Shown here piece by piece: positions 1 to 12,300 of a stretch of DNA of 64,000 bases (the stretch's first letter is position 1; each line of letters starts with the position of its first letter). Location: contig WBMV01005154.1 in NCBI GenBank assembly GCA_013396655.1, positions 523,047 through 587,046 on the forward strand. Reading direction: 5' to 3'. The notes below the pieces were generated by a model. The model was given only the letters and a program-made list of their open reading frames with translations. It was not told where the DNA came from and did not search any database. Both the position numbers and the translations under genes were made by a program. This stretch comes from Campylorhamphus procurvoides. Taxonomy: Eukaryota > Chordata > Aves > Passeriformes > Dendrocolaptidae.

Positions 1-1797
1 GCCTGGATTTGATATGAAAGAGGACTTGCTTGACACCCTTTCCAGTATGGTTACTGCGCTGCTGTTGGCAACAATGGTCATGAGCCCTTTTCTTTACAAT
101 CAAAGGAAAGACTTGCTTTGATTTTTGTGGGAACTGTAGTATAACCATGGTAGCTCACAAAATATATGGACAACCCACCTGTGCAAAAAGTGCTTCCTAC
201 TTGCAAGACCTAGGCCAATGTCTCTACAACTTATAAGAAATTAGAGAATAGAACTGAGCAACATAAAATATTTTCTCTTTCTATGCTAGAATAAAAAAGG
301 TGCAAATTTCATGGCTCTGGGGAAAAAATGGATTTCACAAAATGGAAGTGAGAAAGAGTAGCAGAGTGAAAAACAGCTCTCCAATTAGAACAAAAAAGGA
401 AAGACCAATCCTCATGCTGAGGGAAAGAAAAACAGAAAATTTCTTGGCAATGATAGTCCTCAGAACCTGAAAGTGACAGCAGGTGCAAAGGATCAACAAC
501 TGCAGATTGAATGTTTTAAAGGTGGATTACTCTGTATGTACCAAATGCTACAAAGCATTGTCCACTTCCAAAAGGTGAAGGGGCTGCTCACTGCTCAAAG
601 CTTCCTGATAAATTTGGAGAAAGATCAATATTCTTATGTATCTCTGCTTCTCAAAATATCCATGAATCAGTAGGGATGTGCGTGCAAAAATTGGTTCAGC
701 TATAAGACTATTTGCAACTAAACAGAATTGCAATCCAAAATACAAACTTTCACACTGGGAAGATTTGATAAATAAATCAAACTAAAAAAAAAGATTAAGA
801 AGACACTGGGAAAAAAGAAAACTATTACTGCAACATGTTATGTACAGATTTTACTAATCATTCTCTTATACTCGGTGTTTATATTCAGAAGTAATTATCT
901 GAATATTAAAATAATTTTAATTAGGTTCATTAAGCAAAATTAAATAACACATAATAATCTGCAAGCTACAACTGTTCTCCACCAGATCACACATAAGTCA
1001 ATACAAAAAAGTTTTTACGCATCTTAGTACATTCTGAGGAACAGGAAATACAAAAAGATGAAAAATAGGGATAAAATATTGAAACAATTATTACTGCAGA
1101 TACTTTATAGAAAGAATTTATTATCCTAGTTTAAACAAATTACCATACAAAATAAAATATAGATGGAAACTAGTATTTGTGAGCATGAAGATATGATTAG
1201 TAGATAAAATACTAATTGAACTGAATTTTGACTCACAGAGAACTATTTTTTTTAGTTTAAGTAATCTGTGTTACTATATTGTCAATGAAATCACTTAAAA
1301 TATTAAGTCGTCATTGCCCTTTTAAATCCTTTCAACTAGAATTCCCTAATTGTTCTCTCACTTTATCTCACTGTACCAGTAAGTAAATAAATTAACAAAA
1401 TAGCTTTTATCGCACAGAATAACCTTTTAACTGAAGGATTATCTCTGGTTTATTTTTCATTTCTTTCTCTGCAGATAGCAGTTCATGCCTCATTGATTAG
1501 TTTGCTGAGGTGGTGACCAGAAATGAAAACAAGGTCTCTCAGATATTGCCAAGACCTGTAAATATATTAAAAAAAAATATAAAAAAGAGAAAGAAAAGGT
1601 GAAAAGGGGGAGAAAAGCACCAAAGCTAATACATGTTATGCTTCCAGAATTCGGCTTCTAAGCCAGTGAGAGTTGATGGTCAGGAGAGGTTTATTTATTC
1701 TAATCAGCCTTTGCCAGGATGCAATTCCACTAAAGAATTCTAAAATATGAGCTGTGTGGTTTCATTTTGGCTTCTTTCTCATCTACACTTTCACAGG
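1..1797. other. AT-rich intergenic sequence, no gene recognised
   Basis: Single-copy-looking AT-rich DNA with several short A runs (for example near 783 and 1568). Two overlapping frames of about 65 codons on opposite strands near 473-745 have no recognisable motif and read as chance frames. I see no repeat family or RNA gene here. Confidence 0.6.
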
Positions 1798-1844
1798 ATT
1801 TTTCTTTTTTTCTTTCCCTTTCGTTTTCTTTCTTTCTTTCTTTT

Positions 1845-1892
<48 letters not shown>

Positions 1893-1932
1893 TTTCTTTC
1901 TCATTCTTTCTTTCTTTTTCTTTTTCCTTCTC
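1798..1932. repeat. CTTT/TTTC pyrimidine microsatellite
   Basis: About 135 bases of almost pure pyrimidine built mostly of CTTT units. The purest core, roughly 1845-1893, has about a dozen uninterrupted units; both flanks are interrupted by extra T runs, CCC and an occasional A or G. Two overlapping open frames of 67 and 93 codons run through it and translate to Phe/Leu/Ser-only sequence, so they are by-products of the repeat. A tract this pure is likely to vary in length between individuals. Confidence 0.95.
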
Positions 1933-4900
1933 ATTAAGTTTCACTTTTAAACTGTGCCATCATATTCTTTGCAAAAGAAATTATTTCAATAAGCTGAATT
2001 CTGCTTTGAAAATTCAAAAATGTTGTCTCCAATAAAGAGTTAATGTGGATTTGTTTAAGTTTTTCCTGGTTTGTATTTTAAACTCTGACTTTTGGAAGAA
2101 AATTTTGGTTTTCATGGAAGGAGCCAGATTAAATGCTGTGTATGTCAAAGTCCTCTACTCTCATGTCTGGTAAGTCTCACTCCTTAATTAAAGGGACCAT
2201 GATTTCAAGTACAACAAAAATTCATCTGTTCTTTTTACTTAAACTTCAGCCTCTATCAAGTCTACATGTATCACCAACAGGGATGATACTTTCTATGATG
2301 TGAAAAACTGAATTTATCACCAGTTTCCCTCACATGAAAAAAAAATATTATAGTACCAGTACTATTAAGCTCAGAACCCAAAATACTAAAACAACACACA
2401 CATACTAAACATGTATTAGAAGGATCAAGATTGGAAAGAAGAATTAACGTGAATTATGCATATGCTGATAGGTTGCAAAGATTCTTGAGCAACCTTTATA
2501 AACAGTCACATAGTTCTCCTGCCATTTCATGCAAGTCAAATTTTACTACTGGCCGCTGAGAAGAAGAGATAAGAGTCATGTGACGTGGATCATACAGTCA
2601 TTTCTTAAACATGAAAATTTCACTGACATGCTGATGTAGTGTCTTGGACAGAGATGGTACATTTTTGAAGATGCAACTCCACACCCCTCTCTTTTTCAGT
2701 TGGCATAAAATATGACAAATTAACCACAACAAATATTAGCATGCTCTGAAAGTTTTAACTTAACCCCACAAAACCCAAAGATAATGCAATGTTAATTTTT
2801 TCAGACCTCTGTTACCTCAAACCTTGCTATACTCATAAACAGATTAAAAGATAATAATTTGCATACAAGATGTACATGGACTTCTCCAGCATATGAACAA
2901 CCGATTTCAGACAACTTCTATATGCAGAACAACATTTCAGGTAAAAGAATCTGCCACTATGGCAAGTAACATAATTCATTCATTTTCAACATTGGCACAT
3001 GACAAATCCATGTCCTTGAAGCAGGCATCAAGCATTTGTTTTGTTTTAACATTAATTAAGCTAAATCTGATAACATGTTTTAATTACACAGCACAAACTA
3101 CTGTTCATATGAAGTACCCTGCTGGTAAAAATGAAGGGCCTCATTCAAGAAATTGCTTAATCATGTGCATAGATTCCTTTAAATTTAGGACAGAAAATCT
3201 CTTTGATTAAAAATAAAATGTCAAGGTTCTACCAGTGATTTAAGAGCCCACTTTCATTGTACAGTTGAAAGGGTGACTCTCAAACTCAGAGTATGTTTCA
3301 TAAAGCCATACTCTTATTTTTATTTAAAACAAAAAGACAGTAATGAAAGAATAAGATTACCACAACTCATAGAGTCCAGCAGATTCTGATGAGCTGACAA
3401 TAAACACAACATTCATATGTTCATATATCCACTTACTACACATACACATCGAAATCATCCTATTTGAAAATAATGATTTAAAGTTCATCAAGACCTATAA
3501 TGGCAAATATATTTTTTTCCTATCAAGTTGACTTCTTTAAGGAAAATTAAAGTTGAAAAACTATTAACGTAGTGAAATAGCACAAATTATTACTAATTTT
3601 TAGATTTCTCATTCCCTTTTCTACCTCAGTACTGAGCAGTTATGGTTCTAGCCTCAGACAAAAGAAAAATGTATTCTTTCCATTTCACGATTAGTAAACT
3701 GAAAATACTAAATTAAAAAAATCTACTTATAGCATACAGGACTGGATTTCCTAATTTTTTTTTTTTACTAAATAAGCATAAATTAGTTGCCTGACTACGC
3801 ACATTTACATAAACTCTTTAAATAATATCTAACATACAATAAAATACTGTGTGTCCACCTATTTTCTTTGTGCTTTGGTGCATTTCATTTTCCTATTAAT
3901 TGGAATGAACTTTCTTGGCCAATTTCAATGACCCTATTTCTATATGAAATTAAATCAACACATGTCAAAATATTGAAGTTCCTGATGTTCACTCCATGAT
4001 TTCAACAACAGGCTGATGTAAGTTGCTATTCCGTAATCAAGACAGCAGTGTCTAAATTCTACAGGGTCTCAGGTTATGGTAGGTTTCCATTTGTTTTCTT
4101 CTTTTTCTTCTTTAAAATACTGTATTAATAATACTTAAGAGTCAGAACATGTTTCCAGAAAACATGTAAGTGGAGAAACACTTTTATTTCCATCTTATTA
4201 AATGAAGTAATAATTTTCACAGCATCCATCTGCTCAAAACTTAATATCAGAGAGATGTTAACATGGCTATGCCCATAAAAGCTCTGGGAACTGATAAAAC
4301 AGGAAATAAATTTCTTAACTATTTTTAATTTTTAGCCAACATTATCATCTGCCTCTCAATCCATCAAAATCTAAATAGAGCTATATTTTAAAGAAATAGA
4401 AAAAGTATTAATTTTGAATCCTTAGTACACCACATTGTTTAAGTTTTCCATGTTATGAACTAGATAGTGTCTCTATTTTAATGAATTATGAGCCCTTTGC
4501 CTGTTAAGTTGTCCTTGATCTAAAGATTATGCTCCCGCTAAAGGTACATTATACAAATGTCTATATTCAGTCATCTTTTGTCAATGCTTTACTATCCATT
4601 TAAAAGATCAAGATCAACATAAAGGTAATAAAATGATACATAATAGCAGACAGTTATGTTCTCTGTACTTTACTTATCAGTTCTAACTAAGATGTCTTTA
4701 TCAAAAGGTTCATTTTCATGCAGTAGTGAGTTTATATCAATCAGTTATCCCTTACACCTGTCAGAACATTCCTACACCCAGATAAATGTGACTGTTATCA
4801 GATACTGGTAGAAGGATAATGTAAAACTGCTTTATGAAAACTATTCTTTATTACGGCTCCACAGATGTTTCCTGTTATAAATATCCTACATTGTAACAAA

Positions 4901-5677
4901 CAATACTAATAGCATTCTGTGAATAAAGAACCAAATAAGAAAAGTCCCCTCAAGATACAGCCCTTCAATGCCAGAAGCAAATTTATCACTATCCTGTCAG
5001 CATTTTGTAGTATATATAGAAATCACCACATATGCAAAGCACCAAATGCATTCTTCATACATTTTTCAAAACAATAAAGAAAATTCATGGGAGAAAAAAA
5101 AAGTTCAGTTATCATGGCCAAATCGATTAAGTAGAGCTGACTGAGCTATATTATACCAATAATTCTAAAGCAAAGCTCCCCATTAACCAAAGGGGTCTCT
5201 ATTTAAAAACTGAGGCCACAATATCTTCCTACACATTTGCATACAATGGCTTTTTTAAAATATCTTAATTCAATCACAATAAATCTGCACCTCTCCTCTT
5301 ATCCACCTTCTGCTTATGTAAAAATTCCAGAAGCTAAGATGGATAGAGTGAAATGGAAACCTTCATTATTCAACAATATAAACTCAGGATCAGAAGACAA
5401 TATAACATCTTGGTCTATCAAAGCCTCAGCACCTTAGGACTACAAAACTGAAATCAAGCTCTTCCTTCAAGGAATAACAGTTTGTATACAAAATTTTATA
5501 CAAAAACCTGCTTGACTGCATTGTCCCATGGATATAAAATTTTAAAAATCAGCCTTTCTAATACATCATACAACCTAAATCTCACATCAAATTCTTAATA
5601 AATTAATGCAGTAGGTTCAAGGAAGCTTCTAACCCAATATTAGGGCAAGAGAAATTTAGAAAATAATTAAGTAAATG
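1933..5677. other. AT-rich intergenic sequence with scattered homopolymers
   Basis: No coding exon or interspersed repeat family recognised. Contents are A/T-rich single-copy sequence with short A runs, short low-complexity patches and one block near 4.46-4.62 kb listed separately as a possible conserved element. A 105-codon frame at 2893-3210 has no recognisable domain and ordinary AT-rich composition, so I do not call it a gene. Confidence 0.55.
4460..4625. promoter_or_regulatory. Possible conserved non-coding element
   Basis: A block of well-mixed, non-repetitive sequence containing TAATGAATTA-like homeodomain words (near 4479-4489), a CpG inside 'ctcccgctaaagg' and no long homopolymer. 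This texture resembles vertebrate AT-rich developmental enhancers. The call rests on texture and motifs alone; no alignment was possible, so it is only a pointer. Confidence 0.2.
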
Positions 5678-5980
5678 TCAATTTGGCCTGTTTAGCCTAG
5701 AGGAGAGACATTGAGCGGATGAGGCCAGACTCTTTTCAGTAGCGCTCAGCAGCAGAACAAGAGGCAGTGGGTGCAAACTGAAAGACAGTAAGTTCCCTCT
5801 GAATATGAGAAACAGGTTGGCCAGAAAGCTTGTGAAATCTACTTCTTTGGAGATACTCAAAATTCTCCTGGACGTGATCCTGTGCAACCTGCATCAGGTA
5901 ACCCTGTTTTGGCACAGGGGTTGGACTAGATGATCTCCAGATGCCCTTTCCAATCCCAACCATTCTGTAATTCTGTAATT
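5678..5980 (+). mobile_element. CR1 non-LTR retrotransposon, 5'-truncated 3' end
   Basis: The block starts with the CR1-like 'ggcctgtttagcctagagga' (5685-5704), continues through the 'gacaagaggcagtgggtgcaaactgaaa'-type segment and 'ttggagatactcaaaattctcctgga', and ends with 'ttggactagatgatctccag' (5921-5940), a 'ccctttccaatcccaacc' block and a short tandem tail of ATTCTGTAA units at 5962-5980. These are the diagnostic C-terminal ORF2 and 3' UTR features of amniote CR1 elements. Compared with my memory of the family, internal segments are missing near 5705-5730 and around 5815, so this is an old, deleted, inactive copy. Two antisense open frames across it are artefacts of the repeat. Confidence 0.93.
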
Positions 5981-8731
5981 AGAAACACATGAGGTAAGCA
6001 TCACTTCGTTTTAATTTTGTATTCAAGTGCTCTGGATATAATTTTTTTAAAACATTTCTTTTGCTTAATTATTGTTTTGCATGCTTTGAAACAGTAGTTA
6101 TAAGAAGAATTAAGTATTTTTTCATGTCCTTGCAACTTCATTTGCAGGTATCTCTGAACAGATCTTCTAAGGTTATGTTTCATATTTTCTCAGTGAAACA
6201 TAGCAGGTATTCCTATATTGCCTACAGCAGCAGCAGCTGCCTTTTGCCAATGGCAGTTGCATAGCAGCTTACAGCCTCTGTAAATCATCTGCTATACAAT
6301 AGTTATAAATACTCATTTTAAAGAGAATCCCAAAAAAAACCTGCTATATTGTACCAGCTACAGATATCCCCAATGGGTAACATAGCCCACCATGACATTG
6401 CAAAACAACTGCTACCTTAGCCGTATCAGTAATATGATTTTTAATAATCTTTACTTAAAATTTGGATGGCCATTGAACAAGCAGGTAATACATGATGCTG
6501 TGAAATTCAAAATATACCAAAATTGAATGTTCTAATTTTTGATCTTTGTATTTCTTTTGTTTTGTCTGAAAGAGGTCAAGAACTTTTTCTTCTCAGATAT
6601 GTAGTAGTATCTCGGATCTGCCAACTATTTCCATGACTCACACCTTTTAGAGCTGTTGCCAAGTCTACCTGGCGCCAACCAAGTCCTAGATGATGTAGGC
6701 AAGTCAAGAGCTGTTAAAAACACCAAACTGCATGTATAATTACTACATTTTGATTACTCAACGAATGTTCAAATGTCTAACCTAAGACTTCTGCCTATCT
6801 GCCATCTGAGTTAATGAAAGCAAAGCTAGGAATCAGACCTTCACAAATGTCTCCATACTACTCAGCACCCAACCACACTGAAAGTGCCAGTCCCTTTTAG
6901 CCCGCACCTGAAAGTGTTACCAATGCTACAGGTGGAAGAGGAGAACTTCTGGAGCACTTTCACAAGAGTTGAGTGCTTTGGTTTTGTTACTTGGGTCCAG
7001 TTCTGCAATGTGAATTTTATTTATTTGTGCTTAACAGTTTTACAGCTTATTTATACTGTTTTAAATGGGGGGAAAAAAAAAATCACCAAAACAGGATCAC
7101 TAACTGATTTTTTATACACATTTTGGAAGCTACTTGTTCTGACTACATTTTGCACCAATTTGTGGAATATTTTGCATATCAATAAGACCTACTAAGTATA
7201 CTTTTACTGATCTAAGTATTCTCATTGCCTAAACAACTAGAAGGATGTAACAAGATTATGAGATACGATGAGTCTGTAATCCGTGAGCTTTAGTTACTGA
7301 AGTTGTGCACAAAGGCTTTTCCCCCATCTTGATCACACATGTGTTTCCAGAGCTTGGAGAAGAGTGAAGTAAGAAGAGAGGGATCATGAAAAGTAAAGTA
7401 AATTGCTACACATTTGGGATGTGGTCAGACCACTATTAGACTTATTCAGGCTCCTTCAGCATCTGCCCCACTGCTTGGGTCTGAAATAGCAGCTTACAGG
7501 TTTGACAACCATAGCAATGTAATGGTGGGCTGCATATTACAGACACCAGTTGAAAGTACTAATCTGGCACCAAACAACAAATTAAAATAATAATGAGTAG
7601 CCACTGTCACTGGAAGTACACGCAAGCACCACAGCACAGCCAACAAGGAGAACCAAAGACCTTGTTGGTCTAACATCAGTGTATCTTTTCTAAAGCCAAA
7701 GGAAACAACTCAACAAAGATAATTTTAAAAAACATTTTTATAAACATGGTTATCCACTGAAATTAGTACTGAGAGCATAAATGAAGACTTAAGGCATCTG
7801 CTTCATTTTTTCTTAAACTAAAATTCATATGCATGTGAAGACATGGGACACTATGACCTATCTATCAAAACAATAACTGGAAAAACTAATACAAAAGTGT
7901 CCACAACTGTTATAATACCATCATAATTCTTTTAATTTCAGGGTTCTTCTACAATTTCCATTAATAGTCTGCTTAAGTCGATCACCACTGCTAACAATGC
8001 TAAGAATGTTCAGAGAAATTTGTTAGATGTTTAAAATGCAACTGTCATATCAATCCACCTTATCACAATTTTGTAAATTTTATAAAAGCATCTCCATTGT
8101 CAGTTATGATCAGATTATTAGGTGGCTTATGACACTTCACCATTGCCCATATCACTTACACTAACTTTTCAAAATCCCTTACGTGCAATGCATATGTTGT
8201 GGTCTGCCAAGATTATTGTATGCAAGAACACATTCTGTGTCTGCAATCCCATCAAGGCAGAATCAAATGCTAACTCAAGAAACTCTGTAGCACTTACCTC
8301 TTAAGAGGTGATCATACTGAAACTTGGAGAAAAAGCAATCAATCACATAACGTACACAAATCAAGGCACATATTCCAAACTTTTGGAATGATACATTCCA
8401 GTGAATATTGTTGCTTATTGTGCCCTATCTAAAAGCTGTACACATTAAAAATTGCTAAGTTCTTACCTAGATTCACTTTTTGTTTGCTGTAACCTTGTTA
8501 GACACAAAGCTGAAACAAGATGAACTTAAAAATCAGGTAAAGGACTACAGACTGTTAACTTCACCCATTACAGAATGCTGCATTACACTTAAAACTTACC
8601 AAAACTAAATTTTTTTATCATTAAAATAGAGAAGCAGAATCAAAGGTGAATTTGAGCAGAAATTGGCTGTAAATACTGTGGTTACAGTTGAAGAAAAGTA
8701 TAGGAGGCACAAGGCAGACCTAGTCCTCTGT
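5981..8731. other. AT-rich intergenic sequence, no gene recognised
   Basis: No exon, RNA gene or repeat family recognised. There is a (CAG)4-like run near 6224-6240. A 103-codon frame at 6884-7195 is rich in Phe/Leu/Thr with no domain and is treated as a chance frame. The remainder is ordinary AT-rich single-copy sequence. Confidence 0.55.
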
Positions 8732-8820
8732 GTTATGGTTTAGTGTGCACAGTGGCATTCGGTCAAAATCTGAACTTGATCTTGGAGGTCTTTTCCAATC
8801 TAAATGATTCTATGATTCTA
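8732..8820 (+). mobile_element. CR1 fragment, extreme 3' end
   Basis: A heavily truncated CR1 3' terminus: 'atggtttagtg' followed by degraded sequence, then 'cttggaggtcttttccaatc' (8781-8800) and a tail of two ATTCTATG-type units ending at 8820. The 'gatcttggaggtcttttccaacctaaatgattctatgattcta' type ending is typical of avian CR1 subfamilies. Its tail touches the tail of the minus-strand CR1 that follows. Confidence 0.85.
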
Positions 8821-8829
8821 GCTCGGAAT

Positions 8830-9390
8830 TACTGAACTTTTTAGTTTAAAAGGGACCTCTGGATTTTATCTAGTCCACAATCCCTATTCAGGGAAAAATT
8901 AACAAGAACAGGTTACTTGGGGCCTTGCCTAGGTGAGCTTTCAGTAGCTCCAAGTTTAGAAAACCCTCTACCACTCCAGGCAATATGTTCCAGTTCCAGT
9001 TTTTAGTGACACTAATATTGGTTTTATTTTTCCTTCTATCTATGGACAGAATTCTACTTGCTGCAACCCAGCACTTTGGCCCCTTGTCTTTTTACAGCAC
9101 TTCCCTGAGAAAAGACTTCTCTAGAGTCCCTCCTTGAGGTAGCTGGAGACCTCAACAAAATTTTCCCTTTGCCTTCTGACGTTAGAGCTGAACAGCCCAG
9201 CTTCCATAGCCCACCTCACAGGCCCCCAACCACCGTGCTGGTTTCCATTGCTCTCTCTCCACTCCATCTCTCAAACGGGGGCCCCAAAATGGGACCCAAA
9301 GCTCCAGATGCAGTCCCAACAGTGTTGCAGAAAAGAGAAGGACAATTAGTTTTCTTGCCATGCTAACTTTCTTGGCTTACTAACCAAGTA
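8830..9390 (-). mobile_element. CR1 retrotransposon fragment, minus strand, diverged
   Basis: Read on the minus strand this is the last roughly 550 bases of a CR1 element. On the plus strand its diagnostic blocks appear in reverse order: 'agggacctctggattttatc' (8850-8869) followed by 'tagtccacaatcc', the 'caggcaatatgttccag' block (8978-8994), 'gctgaacagcccagcttcca' (9187-9206) and 'gggccccaaaatgggaccca' (9279-9298). The fragment is clearly older and more diverged than the element at 32.8 kb, and its own 3' tail repeat is no longer recognisable. An open frame at 9169-9366 is antisense to the relic ORF2 and is not a gene. Confidence 0.88.
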
Positions 9391-12300
9391 CAAAGTGGTT
9401 ATTTTCATTGCAAGAGCATGCTGGACGCTGATTGATTTCAGTTAGTTCCCAGGCCTGCTCTCTTGGAAATTAGTAAAACTCTCAACTAACAATGTAGAGG
9501 TTTAATTCCTGAGGGATAAAAAAAAATATAATGTTATGTTTCTTTTGACTGGGAAGAGGATGGATTTTGAAAGAAAATATATCAGAAGGAGTGGGCTAAA
9601 AGTTCTCTTTATAGTGTGAATTCACTCAGATTTTAAATAGACTCAAAAGTGTAATCTAGAGGTTTAGGGATTCAAGTAGTGTTGAGATCCTTCTGCTCCC
9701 TCCACACAAGGACAGGCACAATAGCATTACTCTGCTCCTTTGAGACTGGAAAAATTGGTGGCACACCAGGGTGGCAATTCTTCTCCCTCAGATCCAGTCA
9801 GCTAAAACCTAACCTGAGTGTAAAATGGCCGGGTATCTATACTGGTAAATAAACCAGATCATACTAATTATCTAGTTGGAATGCCAAAAACACAACACAG
9901 CTAAAACTGCCTTCTCAAACCACACCAGGGTAAGGATTTGATGCTTGCACAAAACCCTGCCCCAGTGAGTTTAGCAGTATATATGCAGCCATTTAAACTC
10001 TGCTTGTGGAATGAATCTAGTCATGCGGAATTGGCACTGTGCTGAGGATGTCAATTCAAATTCATAAATGCTGAAAGCCAAATCGAGATCTGTAAAAACG
10101 TCCTTTTCAAGGAGATCTTATAATTACTTCTCACAATTACAGCAGATATATTGGGCCTGATTCCTCTCACAAGATGAAATTCATGCTTTGCAGAGAATCT
10201 ATACATATTTCCACATAAACAATTCATTATAAACTTCATGCAGGTCTTCTTGAAAAAAACTATGCATTGTAGTGAATCCGATGCAAATTGTAGCATATTA
10301 CAGTTTGTTAAAGATGATTACAGAGACATTTTATCTTGTGGAACTCTATTTGGGTCTAATAATTGTGAACTCAATGACTCTTCTTTTTCTTTCACCTTCA
10401 TCCATCCTTTTTGGCTTTTAAGATCAAAGTCTGTGTTCATATTTTACATAGAGCAAGTAAACAAAATCAGTATACAGAGAAAAAAATATATGTGCCATAA
10501 ATGCACATATTCTAGCTACAGGCTTCACAGCTCTGTTATGATTTTCTACAATTTCCTTAGGAAGACATATAGCAAGATAGACAGATGAATAAATATATAT
10601 GAAACTATATATATAGCACTTATATAGATATTTATCTTAATATAGGAAGAAATTAGAACTTTCAATGGCCAAGGTACCTTATTTGCTTATTTCCCTAGGG
10701 AGATTAGTGATCTTTCTATTTAAATGCATCCACTAATAAACCCCATTTAAGTCTATGTTAACTAACTCAATATAAAAGTTGGGAGGTTTTTTTTTTCCCC
10801 ATCTCTCCCTATCACTTTTATTTCACAAATGGAAGTCACTAGCCAGAATGGAGTCTCTAGGCAAGTAACAGCAAGCAATCATTCAAAGCTCATTATAAAG
10901 CATTATAAAAGTCTATATTGTAAACAAAAACCCATGTCTGAAATCACTCATACGGGCTGTGTAATGCTGATCTTGTTGGCTCATCTTCCCTCCCCCCACT
11001 TTTCCTAGTTCATTACCAGACATGGGGTCATTACTGGAGCCGCTTATTCAAGTTCTTCATTGAGCTGAAGGGTCTCATACACCCTTTTGTTCACACACTC
11101 ACCATTTGAAGTTTTTGAAAGAAAAAGCATTCAGATGAAATAATCGATAAAATGTCTTTTGACATTTGTCTTTAAAATATAAAAATGCTGTGAATTACTT
11201 ACATTTCCAAAACCAACACATATCTAGGTTACATTTGAGTAGAGGAGAATGAGAGCATAGAAATGAAAATCACTTTTACCTTTTGCTCTTCCCTTTCTTT
11301 TTCTTCAACTGTCCAATAATACATGTCAATTTTGTATCAGATATCCATTCAAACTTCCTACTTAAGCATTTGCCAGACCTGTTAAATGTGTCCTGATAAT
11401 TAAGACAGCAATCACCTATATTTGGATAGTGGTCAACAAGTATATTATTTTCCAAATATGCTGCTCTTCATGCCAGTCCCACTTTCTGTTTCTCTCTCCC
11501 CATGAAACAATTTGAGAATTCATCTGCTTCTTAGAATTTTTATAGTGCAAACTCAGTTACAAATGCTCTATGCTTTCTCTTTATATCCCATGCATGTCTC
11601 TACAGACATCAAGGGCTGCAACACATACCATGGTAAACATGCTACCTTTCCACCTAAATATCCTGTGATGACCACTACCAGCTGACTAAGACTTCTAGAA
11701 AAAGAAAACAATATAGTGATACAGTACTAGGAGGATACGCTCCCAGCCTCCAGTAATTGATCTTTTGTCATCTTGGATGGATTTTTCTTACCTAAACTTT
11801 AATTGTATCAATTTATGGCACATACAATGTCCTGTAGTGGTATATCTAGCAACTTATGAACTGGATGAAGCAGGGAAGCAGGGACTTTTTTTTTTTTTTT
11901 CCTAAATCTACCACATTAGTTTCATTAGTTTCATTTGATGACTTCTAGCTCTCTTCCTAGAAAAATGTTCCTTTCTTAACTTACTCCACTCCCAGTTTTA
12001 CAGACCTCTATCTTACCCTTGCTCCCTCACTCTCTCTCTCCTCAACTCCAGTGATCTTTTCTCTAGTCAAAAAAGTTCTGGCTAACTTTCAAGGCACTAT
12101 TACTATCATTTGTTGACATATTTTTTATGAAGATACTGAAAAACATAGGTCTTACCACAAACCACTCTAAGTCTTCAGTACTGATCTTTCTCAACTAGCA
12201 AAAAAAAAAAAAACCAAATAAAAAATGGCTAGTTTCTTACATTAACCAGCTATATTCCAAATGACCCATGGCAGCATAATTTTCCTGCTGAGGAACCCTG

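Noticed and set aside
1747..2035. Two overlapping plus-strand frames of 67 and 93 codons
   Set aside because: They read through the CTTT microsatellite and consist almost only of Phe, Leu and Ser.
5678..5963. Two minus-strand frames of 69 and 75 codons
   Set aside because: They are antisense readings of the CR1 fragment.
9169..9366. 65-codon Pro-rich plus-strand frame
   Set aside because: It lies within the minus-strand CR1 and is antisense to its relic ORF2.
10238..10588. 116-codon plus-strand frame
   Set aside because: No domain; overlapped by an 81-codon minus-strand frame; composition is that of AT-rich non-coding DNA.
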